Part shown: one piece after another, positions 1 to 8,760 of the stretch | Position numbering within the stretch: the first letter of the stretch is position 1 | Layout of the letters: every line of letters begins with the position of its first letter | From: Rhizobium terrae | GTDB lineage: Bacteria > Pseudomonadota > Alphaproteobacteria > Rhizobiales > Rhizobiaceae | Direction of reading: 5' to 3' | Assembly: GCF_003425685.1 (NCBI RefSeq) | Contig: NZ_QJKM01000007.1 | Span: forward strand, 248,001 to 312,000 | DNA: 64,000 nt | Notes under the pieces: model-generated | Told to the model about the DNA's origin: nothing | What the model saw: the letters and a program-made list of their open reading frames with translations, nothing else | The model's database searches: none | Translations under genes and position numbers: made by a program

Positions 1-951
1 ACACAGCAGGATCAGGTGGCCGCGCGGGTCGGTGAAAAGAATCGAGATGTACTGGGGCGAGGTGAGATAGACGAGGAGCGCCACAACGAAAGGCAGAGCT
101 CCGATGATGGCGGCCGACGCCTTCGCCTCCATCGACAGCGCGCTGACCTTTGCCTTCATCTTCTTGCGGTCGCGCAGCACTTTTGAAAGATTCCCGATCG
201 CTTCCGACAGGTTGCCGCCAGCCTGGCTTTGAATCGTGATGACGATGCTGAAGAAGTTCACTTCCGGCAGAGGCATGGTCATCATCATGCGGGTGCAGGC
301 CTCCGGAATGCTGAGGCCCACCTGTTGGGATTCCACCACCCTGCGGAATTCGGTCTTCACCGGCTCCTGCCCGTCCGAGGCGATCAGGCGCAGGGCGTCG
401 TTGAGCGGCAGGCCGGACTTGATTGACCGCACCATGACGTCGAGGGCGTTGGGGAACTCCTCCAGGAATTTCTTCTGGCGACGCTTGACCAGGAAACCCA
501 CCACCCAGCGCGGCAGGCCCAGGGCGGCAACGAAGCCCGCTCCGGCAGCCGCCAGCAGCGGCAGTCCCGCCACGAAGGTGACTAGGAATACGAAAACCCC
601 GAAAGCGACGCTCAGCATGTAGAAGCGGCCGACCGACAATTGCAGACCGGTCTGGCCGAGCTTGGCCTTCATGCTGCCGTCACCCATCCGCTTGTTTTTT
701 TCTTCCTGCTTCTTTTCGAGTTCCTTGAGTGAATCCTGCACGGACTTGCGGCGTTTCGAAAGCTCCTGCACCCGGTCGCGCGCGGCCTTGACCTTGCCGA
801 GGTCGGTTTCCGCCGCCTTGACCCGGCTGAGTCGGGTATCGACCTTCTTTTCCACTTCCAATCGGGAATACAGGAACCCGTAGCAGACCGCACCGGCGGC
901 GATTGCCACGAGGGCGATGATCGCCACGACGGTGATATCCAGCCCCAACAT
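1..951 (-). CDS. tadB: Flp pilus assembly protein TadB (type II secretion F domain), 3' part cut by window edge
   Basis: The reading frame begins at ATG 951 and stays open for 317 codons to the left edge, so the C-terminus is missing. The N-terminus is a single membrane segment followed by a charged, coiled-coil-like Lys/Arg/Glu stretch (about residues 30-85). Next come membrane segments around residues 95-145 and the cytoplasmic GspF/T2SSF domain (for example NALDVMVRSIKSGLPLNDAL). This is the inner-membrane platform protein of the Flp/Tad pilus that works with the CpaF ATPase. It lies 13 nt downstream of cpaF in the same operon, and tadC is expected next, outside the window. Family assignment is firm; the true end cannot be seen. 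Confidence 0.93.
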   Translation of the reverse strand, partial: MLGLDITVVAIIALVAIAAGAVCYGFLYSRLEVEKKVDTRLSRVKAAETDLGKVKAARDRVQELSKRRKSVQDSLKELEKKQEEKNKRMGDGSMKAKLGQTGLQLSVGRFYMLSVAFGVFVFLVTFVAGLPLLAAAGAGFVAALGLPRWVVGFLVKRRQKKFLEEFPNALDVMVRSIKSGLPLNDALRLIASDGQEPVKTEFRRVVESQQVGLSIPEACTRMMMTMPLPEVNFFSIVITIQSQAGGNLSEAIGNLSKVLRDRKKMKAKVSALSMEAKASAAIIGALPFVVALLVYLTSPQYISILFTDPRGHLILLC

Positions 952-964
952 GGAAACGTTCTCC

Positions 965-2461
965 TCAGTCCTTCGTTTTGTCCATTGCATCGAGGGCGGC
1001 GGCCAGGCGGTTGTCCTCGTTGTAGTAGCGGGCGCGATCCCAGAAATGCGGTTTGACGATGCCTGTCCCCACATGCCGGCCGATCAGTCGGCCGCTTGCG
1101 TCCTCGCCGTCGATTTCGTAGCGCATCAGGTCCTGGGTGACGATCACATCGCCTTCCATGCCGATCACCTCGGTGATCTGGGTGATGCGGCGCGAGCCGT
1201 CGCGCAGTCGGGCAGCCTGGACGATGACGTCGATCGAGCCGGTGATGATCTCGCGCACTGTCTTGGCGGGCAGCGAGTAGCCGCCCATGGCGATCATCGA
1301 TTCCATACGGCTGAGGCATTCACGCGGCGTATTGGCGTGGATGGTGCCCATCGAGCCGTCGTGGCCGGTATTCATCGCCTGCAGCAGGTCGAAGACTTCC
1401 GGTCCGCGCACTTCGCCGACGATGATGCGTTCGGGGCGCATGCGCAGGCAGTTCTTGACGAGATCGCGCATGGTGATCTCGCCTTCGCCCTCGATGTTCG
1501 GCGGGCGCGTTTCGAGCCGCACGACATGCGGTTGCTGCAGCTGCAGTTCGGCTGTGTCCTCGCAGGTGATGACGCGCTCGTGTCCGTCGATGTATCGCGT
1601 CAGGCAGTTCAGAAGCGTCGTCTTGCCCGAGCCGGTGCCGCCGGAAATGACGACGTTGCAGCGGACGCGGCCGATGATCTGCAGCAGGACGGCGCCCTCC
1701 GGCGTGATCGCGCCGAACTTCACCAGCTGGTCGAGGTTCAACTTGTCCTTCTTGAACTTGCGGATGGTGAGCGCCGGTCCGTCGATGGCAAGCGGCGGCG
1801 CGATGACGTTGACGCGCGAACCGTCCGGCAGGCGCGCGTCGCAGATCGGCGAAGATTCGTCGACACGGCGGCCGACCTGGCTGACGATGCGCTGGCAGAT
1901 CGACAGGAGCTGCGCGTTATCGCGGAAGCGGATCTCGGATTCGATCGTCTTGCCGCCGACTTCGATGAAGGTCTGTCCCGAACCATTGACCATGATGTCG
2001 GCGATGTCGTCGCGCGCCAGAAGCGGCTCCAGCGGGCCGTAGCCCAGGACGTCGTTGCAGATGTCCTCGAGCAGTTCCTCCTGCTCTGAGATCGACATCG
2101 CGAAATTCTTGATGGTGATGATATCGTTAACGATATCGCGGATTTCCTCGCGCGCGCTTTCCGCATCGAGCTTGGCGAGCTGGGAAAGATCGATCGTATC
2201 GATCAGCGCCGAAAAGACCTGGCTCTTGGTGTCGTAATAGAGTTCGGTGCGCGCCGGCCGCTTGCGGGCCGCAGCCTGCGGCGCGAGCGGAGGGGAAGAG
2301 ACCTGCTGGCGCGAGACATGCGGATCCCTTGCAGGCTCGGCAAGAACCTCGGGAGCCGCGGGCCTGGTCATGACGGGCGCGGCCGGCGCCGGTGCGGCAA
2401 CCGGCGGCGGCGCGATGCTGCCGCTCTTTCCAAAACCGTCGTTTCCGCGTTTTCCGAACAT
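965..2461 (-). CDS. cpaF: Flp pilus assembly ATPase CpaF/TadA
   Basis: This 498-residue protein is the secretion ATPase that powers Flp pilus assembly at the inner membrane. It has a Pro/Ala-rich N-terminal tail of about 80 residues. The VirB11/GspE-type core shows a Walker A motif GGTGSGKTTLLN near residue 272, an Asp box (ITCEDTAELQL), a Walker B-like MRPERIIVGEVRGPEVFDLL and a His-box region (GHDGSMGTIHANTP). Length is normal for CpaF. ATG 2461 is used; it follows the cpaE stop by 15 nt. The order cpaA-B-C-D-E-F-tadB matches the ctp locus of Agrobacterium and cpa of Caulobacter. Confidence 0.97.
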   Translation of the reverse strand: MFGKRGNDGFGKSGSIAPPPVAAPAPAAPVMTRPAAPEVLAEPARDPHVSRQQVSSPPLAPQAAARKRPARTELYYDTKSQVFSALIDTIDLSQLAKLDAESAREEIRDIVNDIITIKNFAMSISEQEELLEDICNDVLGYGPLEPLLARDDIADIMVNGSGQTFIEVGGKTIESEIRFRDNAQLLSICQRIVSQVGRRVDESSPICDARLPDGSRVNVIAPPLAIDGPALTIRKFKKDKLNLDQLVKFGAITPEGAVLLQIIGRVRCNVVISGGTGSGKTTLLNCLTRYIDGHERVITCEDTAELQLQQPHVVRLETRPPNIEGEGEITMRDLVKNCLRMRPERIIVGEVRGPEVFDLLQAMNTGHDGSMGTIHANTPRECLSRMESMIAMGGYSLPAKTVREIITGSIDVIVQAARLRDGSRRITQITEVIGMEGDVIVTQDLMRYEIDGEDASGRLIGRHVGTGIVKPHFWDRARYYNEDNRLAAALDAMDKTKD

Positions 2462-2476
2462 GGCGATTTCCTGGTA

Positions 2477-3772
2477 TTATGCTTTCTTGCGGGACAACAT
2501 TCCGAGCATCTTGCCGAGCCCGCCTTTTTTGGCCTTCTTGACCGCGATCCGGCCCGTGACGATGTGGGCGATCTGCGAGAAGGTTTCTGCTGCCGCGGAC
2601 TTTGCATCGAGCTCGGAAATCATGCGGCCGCTGTTGGCTGCATTGCCGAACAATTGCACGTCGAAGGGCAGGATGGCGATCGGCTCGATCTCCAGCGGTT
2701 CGATGAAATCCGCTGGTGCGATCTCCGGTCGTTTCGGCATCCCGACCTGGTTGAGGACGAGATGCGGCGCGCGATCGTTCGGCCGAAGCTTCCTCAGGGC
2801 GTCGATCATGTTCTTGGTGTTGCGCAGGTTGGCAAGATCGGGGGCAGCGCAGATCACCACCTCGTCGACTTCGGAAAGCACTGCGCGGGTCCACTCCGTC
2901 CAGCCATGCGGTATGTCGAGGACCGCGACGGGAGCGCTGCGTGCGAGGAGTTCGATGATCGGCGTGAAGGCGCCGCGGTCGAAATCATAGGCGCGATCGA
3001 GCAGCGAAGGAGCCGCGAGCAGGGACAAATGCTCGGAGCACTTGGTCAGCAGGCGGTCGAGGAAGACCTCATCGAGGCGCTCGGGTGCGAAAACCGCTTC
3101 GGCGATCCCCTGGGCCGGGTCCTGGTCGAAGTCGATATTGGCGGTGCCGAACGGCAGGTCGAGATCGGCAAGGATGGTTTCGGTCGAAAACAGGCTCGAT
3201 ATGCCGAAGGCGCAGTTGTGGGCGATGGTCGACGAGCCCACGCCGCCCTTGGCGCCGATGAAGGCGATCGACTTGCCGAGCGGCTCGGCTTCCGGATCGA
3301 CGAAGATCGCGGCGATCGATGCCAGCATGTCCGGCATCTGCACCGGTCCGACCAGGTATTCGGAAATGCCGTTGCGGATGAGCTCCCGATAGAGCGCGAT
3401 GTCGTTGTATCGGCCGACGATGATGACACGCGTCGACGGATCGCAGACTTCGGCAAGCGGGCTCAGTTCATCGAGCAGGTTTTTAGGCTCGGCCTCTGTC
3501 TCCAGAATGATCAGGTTCGGCGTCGGGGAGGAGGAAAACATGTTGGCGGCGGCACTGGTGCTGCCGATCGTTACCCTGAGGTTCACCTTCGCCATGCGGC
3601 GGTCGCGCGCCATGCGGTCCATCATCCGCTGCATGCCGTCGCTTTCGCAGAAGGCGTGGATCGAGATGCGCGGAAGCGGACGCAGCGCGTCGAAATCGTC
3701 TGCGCGCTCGGTATTGTCCGCGAACCGCTCGTCTTCGCCCGAAGTGCGGATTTCGTAATTGATCGCGCTCAT
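2477..3772 (-). CDS. cpaE: Pilus localisation ATPase CpaE (MinD/ParA-like)
   Basis: The 431-residue protein starts at ATG 3772 (MSAINYEIRTSGEDERFADN); a longer in-frame extension upstream overlaps cpaD and is not believed. Residues to about 150 form a receiver-like pseudo-domain. A MinD/ParA-type domain follows, with the deviant Walker A KGGVGSSTIAHN near residue 173 and a DLDLPFGTANIDFD motif. CpaE family members position and support the Tad machine at the membrane. It sits 20 nt after the cpaD stop, inside the pilus operon. The C-terminus is basic (KKAKKGGLGKMLGMLSRKKA). Confidence 0.95.
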   Translation of the reverse strand: MSAINYEIRTSGEDERFADNTERADDFDALRPLPRISIHAFCESDGMQRMMDRMARDRRMAKVNLRVTIGSTSAAANMFSSSPTPNLIILETEAEPKNLLDELSPLAEVCDPSTRVIIVGRYNDIALYRELIRNGISEYLVGPVQMPDMLASIAAIFVDPEAEPLGKSIAFIGAKGGVGSSTIAHNCAFGISSLFSTETILADLDLPFGTANIDFDQDPAQGIAEAVFAPERLDEVFLDRLLTKCSEHLSLLAAPSLLDRAYDFDRGAFTPIIELLARSAPVAVLDIPHGWTEWTRAVLSEVDEVVICAAPDLANLRNTKNMIDALRKLRPNDRAPHLVLNQVGMPKRPEIAPADFIEPLEIEPIAILPFDVQLFGNAANSGRMISELDAKSAAAETFSQIAHIVTGRIAVKKAKKGGLGKMLGMLSRKKA

Positions 3773-3792
3773 CGTTTTCTCCGGGTCTCGAG

Positions 3793-4524
3793 TCAGGGCG
3801 TCGTTGTGCTGGTGGTGCCGCCCGTGCGGTAATTGCCGATGATTCGGGCGCGTTGCGTCGCATCGATCGGCGTCATGGCGCGCGGAGCGATGAGGTCCGT
3901 GGGATTGGCGACCTGAGCGGCAAGGTTGTTCTGGCTGGCGCAGCCGAAATTGTACCAGTTCCTGTTGCCGAACGTGTCGTTGGAAAGGTCGGCCGGCCAT
4001 TCCCCGCAGGCGCCCGTCATCGCCTTGGTCGTGACGTAGGCGAGGCGTATCGGGGCCGCGTCGCCGTTCGGCGAAGCCGCATAGCTGCTCATCAGGATTC
4101 TTTGAGGCCTGATACCCGCTTCCGTCAGCGTGCGGCGGATGTCACCCGCCAGGTTGCGGGCGGCGCCGCCGTTATAGGATCCGTGCGGCACCTGGATTTG
4201 GATGACACCGGCCGGCGAGGCCGTGAAAGTCTGGGCGAACCCCTTCACCGTGTCCTTCATGCCGGTGGTCAAGCGCACGTCGCCGGAAGCCACGGGAATG
4301 TCGAGCGTATATTCGCCTTCCGCCAGCACGATAGGATGGCGGGTCCGATAGTCGTCGGGGATCGAGCCGGTGGTGAGCTGGCTGTTGCCGCAGGACGACA
4401 GGAGGACCGCCGATGCCGCGAGTGCGGCAGCAACGGCGATTGTCCGATGGCGGCCGAACCTGGTTGCGCCCTTGGTCATGACGTCCTGTCCTTCGGCGGA
4501 GAGTGTTCGAGTTTCAATGGTCAT
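3793..4524 (-). CDS. cpaD: Pilus biogenesis lipoprotein CpaD
   Basis: This 243-residue lipoprotein is expected to pilot or stabilise the CpaC secretin in the outer membrane. A hydrophobic signal (TIAVAAALAASAVLLSSC) ends in a lipobox Cys at residue 46. The CpaD family domain follows (YRTRHPIVLAEGEYTLDIPV). Two starts are possible: ATG 4524, 6 nt after the cpaC stop, and ATG 4479, which would give a more usual signal peptide beginning MTKGATRFGRHR. I list the longer one. Codon use and spacing agree with the rest of the operon. Confidence 0.92.
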   Translation of the reverse strand: MTIETRTLSAEGQDVMTKGATRFGRHRTIAVAAALAASAVLLSSCGNSQLTTGSIPDDYRTRHPIVLAEGEYTLDIPVASGDVRLTTGMKDTVKGFAQTFTASPAGVIQIQVPHGSYNGGAARNLAGDIRRTLTEAGIRPQRILMSSYAASPNGDAAPIRLAYVTTKAMTGACGEWPADLSNDTFGNRNWYNFGCASQNNLAAQVANPTDLIAPRAMTPIDATQRARIIGNYRTGGTTSTTTP

Positions 4525-4530
4525 GACCGC

Positions 4531-6084
4531 TCACTTGTAGATGAATCCGACCGCGCCGTGATACCGGCCCGAGGCGACGGGCTCCCTGCGGCCGTAGATC
4601 TTGTTGACGCGATTGAGGAAGAAGGTCGCGGCGTCGTTCTCCGGATTGAAATTGTCGTCCGGCCGCGCGATCGCGCTGCGCGGCACGGGCCGGACGAGAT
4701 AGGGCGTCGCGATGATGACGAGTTCGGTCTCGTTGCGGACGAAGTCCTTGCTGCGGAAAAGCGTACCGAAAACCGGAACCTTGGAAATGCCCGGAAGGCC
4801 GGACATGGCTTGCCGCACATTGTCCTGCACGAGGCCGGCAATCACGATAGAGCCGCCGGAGGGTAGCTCGACGGAGGTCGAGGCTTCGCGTTTGCGGATC
4901 GACATATAGGTGTTGCCAGAAATCCGCAGCGAGCTGCCGTTGCCGGTATTGGCCGAGCCCTCATAGGTCGGTTCCGAAACGTTCGTCTCGATCTTGAGGC
5001 TGATGCGGCCGGGCGAAAGCACGATGGGCTTGAAGTTCAGCTCGATCCCGTAGTCGACCGAGCTGATGGTGCGGGTCACAGTCGGTTGGCCGGTGTCGGG
5101 ATCGAAATTGACTTCCTGTTCGGCGGGCAGGCGGTATTCGCCCCCCACGTAGAATTTCGCCTGTTCGCCGGAGATCGCCGTCAGGCTCGGTTCGGCGAGC
5201 GTGCGCATGACCCCCGCCTGTTCCATGGCGTTCATGTAGGTTGCCAGGCCGACATTGCCGATCGTTCCGGCAAGCGTGCCCATGCCGAACGTATTGACCG
5301 CATTGCCGAGGTTGGCGGGATTGGAGAAGGAAATCGACCCGTCGGGTCCGGATACCGAACCGTTGAAGCCGAGCTGTTTCAGCACCTGCCGGCTGACTTC
5401 GGCAACCGTGACCTTGAGCGTGACCTGATCCTCTCCCTCGATGGTGAGAAGATTGACGATCTGCGAGGTCTGCCGGTCTTCGGCGAAGATATCCGCATCG
5501 CCGTTGTTGCCTTGCGCGGTGATGTTGCGGGTCGTTGCCTCGCCGCCTTTCAGGAAGGCATTGGCGAGTTTCTCTGCCTGGGCAGAGTCCTGTGGAGTTC
5601 TGACTGTGCCCGACAGCACGATATTGTCCGAAATGATCTCCACCTTGATGTTCGATTCCGGCAGGAATCGCCGGAGATTCTGTTCGAGGCCCGAAATGTC
5701 GCGTTCGATCTGCACGTCCAGGCTGACGATTTCCTCGCCTCGCGGCCCGAAGACGAAGATATTCGTCTGGCCGACGGTTTTGCCGAAGAGGTATATGCGC
5801 CGCGAGGTTCGCGTTACCGCATCGGCCATGGCCGGGTCGGCGACGAGGATGTCGTGGGCATCCGACGGCAGATCCACCACCAGCGCCTTGTTGAGGCCGA
5901 GCGCCAGCCGTTTGCGAACGCCAGGACCGCCTTCGGTGATGCGCACGACGCTGTTTTCCGCAGCGAGCGCCTGCGCCGGGGCAAGGACGGCCGGGGCGAA
6001 GCTGACCGGAACTCCGGAAAAGGCGAGGCAGAAAGCCATACCCGCCGCTGCGGAGCTACGAATCTTGGATTTCAGGTTGCTCAC
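4531..6084 (-). CDS. cpaC: Pilus secretin CpaC/RcpA
   Basis: The 517-residue outer-membrane secretin forms the exit channel for the Flp pilus. It starts at GTG 6084, with a GGAG ribosome binding site 8 nt upstream. A signal peptide (residues 1-41) is followed by the pilus-formation N-terminal domain (about 55-125), a BON-like segment (about 130-190) and the secretin core (about 230-450), including VPVFGTLFRSKDF. The stop is 6 nt before cpaD. A separate plus-strand gene at 8248 encodes only the N-terminal domain of this family. Confidence 0.96.
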   Translation of the reverse strand: MSNLKSKIRSSAAAGMAFCLAFSGVPVSFAPAVLAPAQALAAENSVVRITEGGPGVRKRLALGLNKALVVDLPSDAHDILVADPAMADAVTRTSRRIYLFGKTVGQTNIFVFGPRGEEIVSLDVQIERDISGLEQNLRRFLPESNIKVEIISDNIVLSGTVRTPQDSAQAEKLANAFLKGGEATTRNITAQGNNGDADIFAEDRQTSQIVNLLTIEGEDQVTLKVTVAEVSRQVLKQLGFNGSVSGPDGSISFSNPANLGNAVNTFGMGTLAGTIGNVGLATYMNAMEQAGVMRTLAEPSLTAISGEQAKFYVGGEYRLPAEQEVNFDPDTGQPTVTRTISSVDYGIELNFKPIVLSPGRISLKIETNVSEPTYEGSANTGNGSSLRISGNTYMSIRKREASTSVELPSGGSIVIAGLVQDNVRQAMSGLPGISKVPVFGTLFRSKDFVRNETELVIIATPYLVRPVPRSAIARPDDNFNPENDAATFFLNRVNKIYGRREPVASGRYHGAVGFIYK

Positions 6085-6096
6085 GTGACCGCTCCG

Positions 6097-6903
6097 TTAC
6101 TTCGCCTGCGCAGGCGTATTTTTAACGACCGTGCCCGATTTGATGACCTGGATATCTGCCTTGCCGTCACCGCCGCGCAGCAGATAGTCCGCCGCCGCCG
6201 TATCGGCCTCCTGCGAATCCGCCACCGACCGCAATGCCAGCGTCAGACGCTCCGCCATCTGTTGGGCGACCGCGATGACCTTGGCCTGGTCGGGGGTCAA
6301 TTCCAGCGTCGCAGTCGTTCCGACGACCGCTTTCTTGCCGTCCTCGCTTTCGTGGATCTGCTGGTCGATGGCGAGCACACGGATATTGCTCAGAATGTTC
6401 TCGGTGATGTAGCCGCCGCCATCCTTGTTTTCGCGCACCATGATGATGTCGACGCGGTCGTTCGGCAGCACGAAACCGCCGGCGCCTGTGGCCACCGAAA
6501 TCTCGGTCGATACGGCGCGTTTGCCGGAAGGAAGCAGCGAGGCCATGATCCTGCTCGACGAATCCGCGATCTTTTCGGCGCGGACGGGTTCGCCCTTGAA
6601 CATCGGCATGCGCACAACGGTGCCCTGCAGCTCCTTGATGGCATCCGGCCTGCTGGCGTCCGTAATGAAGCCTTCCGCGATGCCGCTCTTCGGCCAGACC
6701 ACCCACTGCATCGCCTTGTCGTTGAGACGGCTGCCGACCGGCAGGTTTTCGGCGGACACGAGAACCCTGACCGTCGGCTCCTTCTGGACCACGGTCTGTA
6801 CCATCTCGGGGGCTTTTGCCCCGGAAAGCCGCATGGCCAGCAGGCCGGCAAGGCCCGCTGCCGCCACGGCAACCGCGAGAATTATGATACGGGTGGGCTT
6901 CAT
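6097..6903 (-). CDS. cpaB: Flp pilus assembly protein CpaB/RcpC
   Basis: CpaB is a periplasmic, membrane-anchored protein that helps secretin function. ATG 6903 (MKPTRIIILAVAVAAAGLAG) is preferred over ATG 6909, because the AAGGA sequence lies 6 nt before 6903 and directly abuts 6909. The resulting 268 residues carry one N-terminal membrane helix (about 5-25), a SAF domain (about 40-105, VRVLVSAENLPVGSRLNDKA) and the RcpC/CpaB region. It ends 12 nt before cpaC. The 113 nt between it and cpaA are AT-rich and may hold a secondary promoter. Confidence 0.95.
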   Translation of the reverse strand: MKPTRIIILAVAVAAAGLAGLLAMRLSGAKAPEMVQTVVQKEPTVRVLVSAENLPVGSRLNDKAMQWVVWPKSGIAEGFITDASRPDAIKELQGTVVRMPMFKGEPVRAEKIADSSSRIMASLLPSGKRAVSTEISVATGAGGFVLPNDRVDIIMVRENKDGGGYITENILSNIRVLAIDQQIHESEDGKKAVVGTTATLELTPDQAKVIAVAQQMAERLTLALRSVADSQEADTAAADYLLRGGDGKADIQVIKSGTVVKNTPAQAK

Positions 6904-7016
6904 GGCCATTCCTTGAGGGAATTCTAACTTCCCCGAAGAATGTCCTCCAATGGTGTAATTATGGTTAATGAGAAGCTTACAATTCTGGTTAACGCGATCT
7001 TTCGATCGTCAAACCG

Positions 7017-7541
7017 TCATCGAAAGGCGCTCATCGCCAGCATGTAGATCGGCGCCTGTCCGAAAGTCATGAAGCCGGCAATGGCGATTGCGATCCCATA
7101 GGGGATCTTCTTGGCGCTGACGAGAGACGGCGGCAGGCGGATGCCGATCGCCAGCGCCGAATTGGCCTGCGACCGCAGCAGCAGAAATACGAGGGTGACG
7201 GCACCACCGACGAAACCGACCGTCACCAGAAAAGCCAAGAGCGAAGTGTTGAAGCCGTACCAGACGGCAGCCGCCGTCAGGAGCTTGGCGTCTCCGCCGC
7301 CCATGACGTTCAAGGCAAAGAGCGCGAAGCAGACCCCGAAGACGGCAAGGCCGGCAATGAGGCTCATGCCGATCTCGGGCAATGCGGCGCCCGAAAGCGG
7401 CGCGAGAACCAGGAAGGACGTGATAAGGGTGATTGATATCCGGTTCGGGATCGTCATCGTCAGAAGATCGCTGACTGCGGCAAATGCCAAGCAGAGCGGC
7501 AGAACCAAGACTATCAAGAAGCTGGCGGTTTCCGAAAACAT
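7017..7541 (-). CDS. cpaA: Prepilin peptidase CpaA (A24 family)
   Basis: CpaA is an inner-membrane aspartyl peptidase that cleaves Flp prepilin and the TadE-like pseudopilins. ATG 7541 has GGAG 5 nt upstream; a 22-residue upstream extension has no such site. The 174-residue protein has about six hydrophobic segments. The two expected catalytic aspartates are visible: Asp25 in AAVSDLLTMTIPN and Asp84 in the GxGD-type NVMGGGDAKLL. It lacks the N-terminal methylase domain of PilD, as usual for the Tad subfamily. A hairpin terminator separates it from pilA upstream. Confidence 0.95.
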   Translation of the reverse strand: MFSETASFLIVLVLPLCLAFAAVSDLLTMTIPNRISITLITSFLVLAPLSGAALPEIGMSLIAGLAVFGVCFALFALNVMGGGDAKLLTAAAVWYGFNTSLLAFLVTVGFVGGAVTLVFLLLRSQANSALAIGIRLPPSLVSAKKIPYGIAIAIAGFMTFGQAPIYMLAMSAFR

Positions 7542-7617
7542 CGTCGCTCCGTTACACCTGTTTGACTTGAGAGAGCTGTATTTGGCTCCGTCTGGCTCAG
7601 AGACCATAAACGCAGAA

Positions 7618-7638
7618 AGCCGCTCCGATAGAGCGGCT
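7618..7638 (-). terminator. Hairpin terminator between pilA and cpaA
   Basis: A perfect 8-bp stem (AGCCGCTC/GAGCGGCT, 5-nt loop) lies 31 nt after the pilA stop. On the minus strand it is followed by TTTCTGCGTTT. It would end most pilA transcripts and let the major pilin be made in excess over the assembly proteins. Confidence 0.75.
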
Positions 7639-7668
7639 CACAATCGCGTTCGCACCCAATACCTAAGC

Positions 7669-7845
7669 TTACGGCTGGTTGTTGTTAAGCTCGGTAGAGA
7701 GGTTGGTGAACGTGGTGTTCAGGCTGGTACCCAGCGTGCCGGCGCCAGCGATAAGAGCAACGGAGATGAGTGCAGCGATCAGACCATACTCGATGGCGGT
7801 CGCACCAGACTCATCCTTCAGAAAACGAGCGAAAATCTTGGACAT
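7669..7845 (-). CDS. pilA: Flp pilin PilA
   Basis: This 58-residue gene encodes the major Flp pilin. ATG 7845 has AGGAGAG 7 nt upstream. The protein begins MSKIFARFLKDESG and continues ATAIEYGLIAALISVALIAG. It has the diagnostic Flp prepilin site (Gly14 followed by ATAIEY, with Glu19-Tyr20) and a single hydrophobic helix. The tail is short and Asn/Thr-rich, ending NNNQP. Cleavage after Gly14 by CpaA would leave a 44-residue pilin. It is followed by a terminator and then the cpa operon. Length and motif are typical of rhizobial Flp pilins. Confidence 0.95.
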   Translation of the reverse strand: MSKIFARFLKDESGATAIEYGLIAALISVALIAGAGTLGTSLNTTFTNLSTELNNNQP

Positions 7846-8247
7846 GGAACTCTCCTAACTCCACAATTGTTGTTCAGCACTTCCCGACAACTGTTTCCGT
7901 TGTTCGGATGGGGGCAATTTACAGAGGGACGATTGCCATCGGCTTAATAAACATCCTTATGGATCGGTTAATGGAGGATTGCCGGTCGCGTGGTAAACGA
8001 AGCCGGAAGAAAAAAGGTGGCATTTTCTCCACGGACCGCACTTGATTGTTAGTGCCTAATATTCCCTCTTTGCCAATAGCTTAGCGCATGTCTCGGGAAA
8101 TTGGAATCGTCTGTATCCATGAATATGCCTGCAGACTGGAATAAGTTAACAAGAGCCCAAGGGCACATCTGTGTGCCGGTTAATCCTTCATTCACCAATC
8201 CCATCCATTCTTGAAGAATAACAAAGCGAAATCGAAGGCTGTCCCTG
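7846..8247. promoter_or_regulatory. Divergent intergenic region between pilA and the orphan secretin-N gene
   Basis: About 400 nt with no credible gene. It is more AT-rich than its surroundings and must hold the strong pilA promoter on the minus strand and a promoter for the 8248 gene on the plus strand. An imperfect inverted repeat (CGACAAC and GTTGTTCG) lies at about 7887-7909, roughly 45-65 nt upstream of the pilA start. No clear -35/-10 pair could be assigned by eye. Confidence 0.4.
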
Positions 8248-8661
8248 ATGCCGTTCCGTAGCGTAATGGTCCGACTTGCCGCCCTGTGCGGCATCGCGTT
8301 CGCCGTTGCCGGGCAGGCGTCCGCGCAGGACGAGGACAGCGATCTCCTGCGGGTGTTCATGAATCACGCGCGCGTGCTGAAGCTCGACCGGCCGGTCAGC
8401 AAGGTCATCGTCGGCAATGCGAATGTCGCCGATGCCACCGTTGCGGATGCCACGACCATCGTGCTCACAGGCCGCAGCTTCGGCACCACCAATCTCGTCC
8501 TCCTGGATGCCGAGGGCAATGCCATCGCCGACGAACGCATTCTCGTGTCCATCGATGAAGGCAATACCGTCCGGGTCTTCCGTCAGACGGAGCGCTCCAT
8601 TCTGTCCTGCACGCCCAATTGCGAGCAGCATGCGGACTTCAAGAATGCCGGTTCGCCCTGA
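8248..8661 (+). CDS. Secreted pilus-assembly N-terminal-domain protein (stand-alone CpaC N-domain)
   Basis: The 137-residue protein has a signal peptide ending near AGQASAQ (residue 26). A single 'pilus formation protein N-terminal region' domain follows, with features also present in CpaC: VLKLDRPVSKVIVGNANVAD, LTGRSFGTTNLVLLDAEGNA and DERILVSIDE. There is no secretin core. Two cysteines near the C-terminus (CTPNC) could form a disulfide. It diverges from pilA and precedes two TadE-like genes, so a periplasmic role in the Tad system is likely. What it binds is unknown. ATG 8248 is used because the signal peptide starts there. Confidence 0.85.
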   Translation: MPFRSVMVRLAALCGIAFAVAGQASAQDEDSDLLRVFMNHARVLKLDRPVSKVIVGNANVADATVADATTIVLTGRSFGTTNLVLLDAEGNAIADERILVSIDEGNTVRVFRQTERSILSCTPNCEQHADFKNAGSP

Positions 8662-8760
8662 TAGGGAACAGATCGTTAAACTCCAGCTCATCCTCGCAAC
8701 GGAATCTCAATAGTCCGGCCGTACGATCCGCATGCTCAAACGGGCTATCGGACGGAAACC

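Noticed and set aside
917..2089. Long plus-strand open frames opposite cpaF and many similar frames opposite other GC-rich genes
   Set aside because: They are mirror frames caused by high GC third positions, lack ribosome binding sites and conserved motifs, and lie fully inside recognised genes on the other strand.
7559..7607. Longer cpaA start at 7607
   Set aside because: The upstream residues are polar and unlike the CpaA family; ATG 7541 has a good ribosome binding site and starts the first membrane helix.
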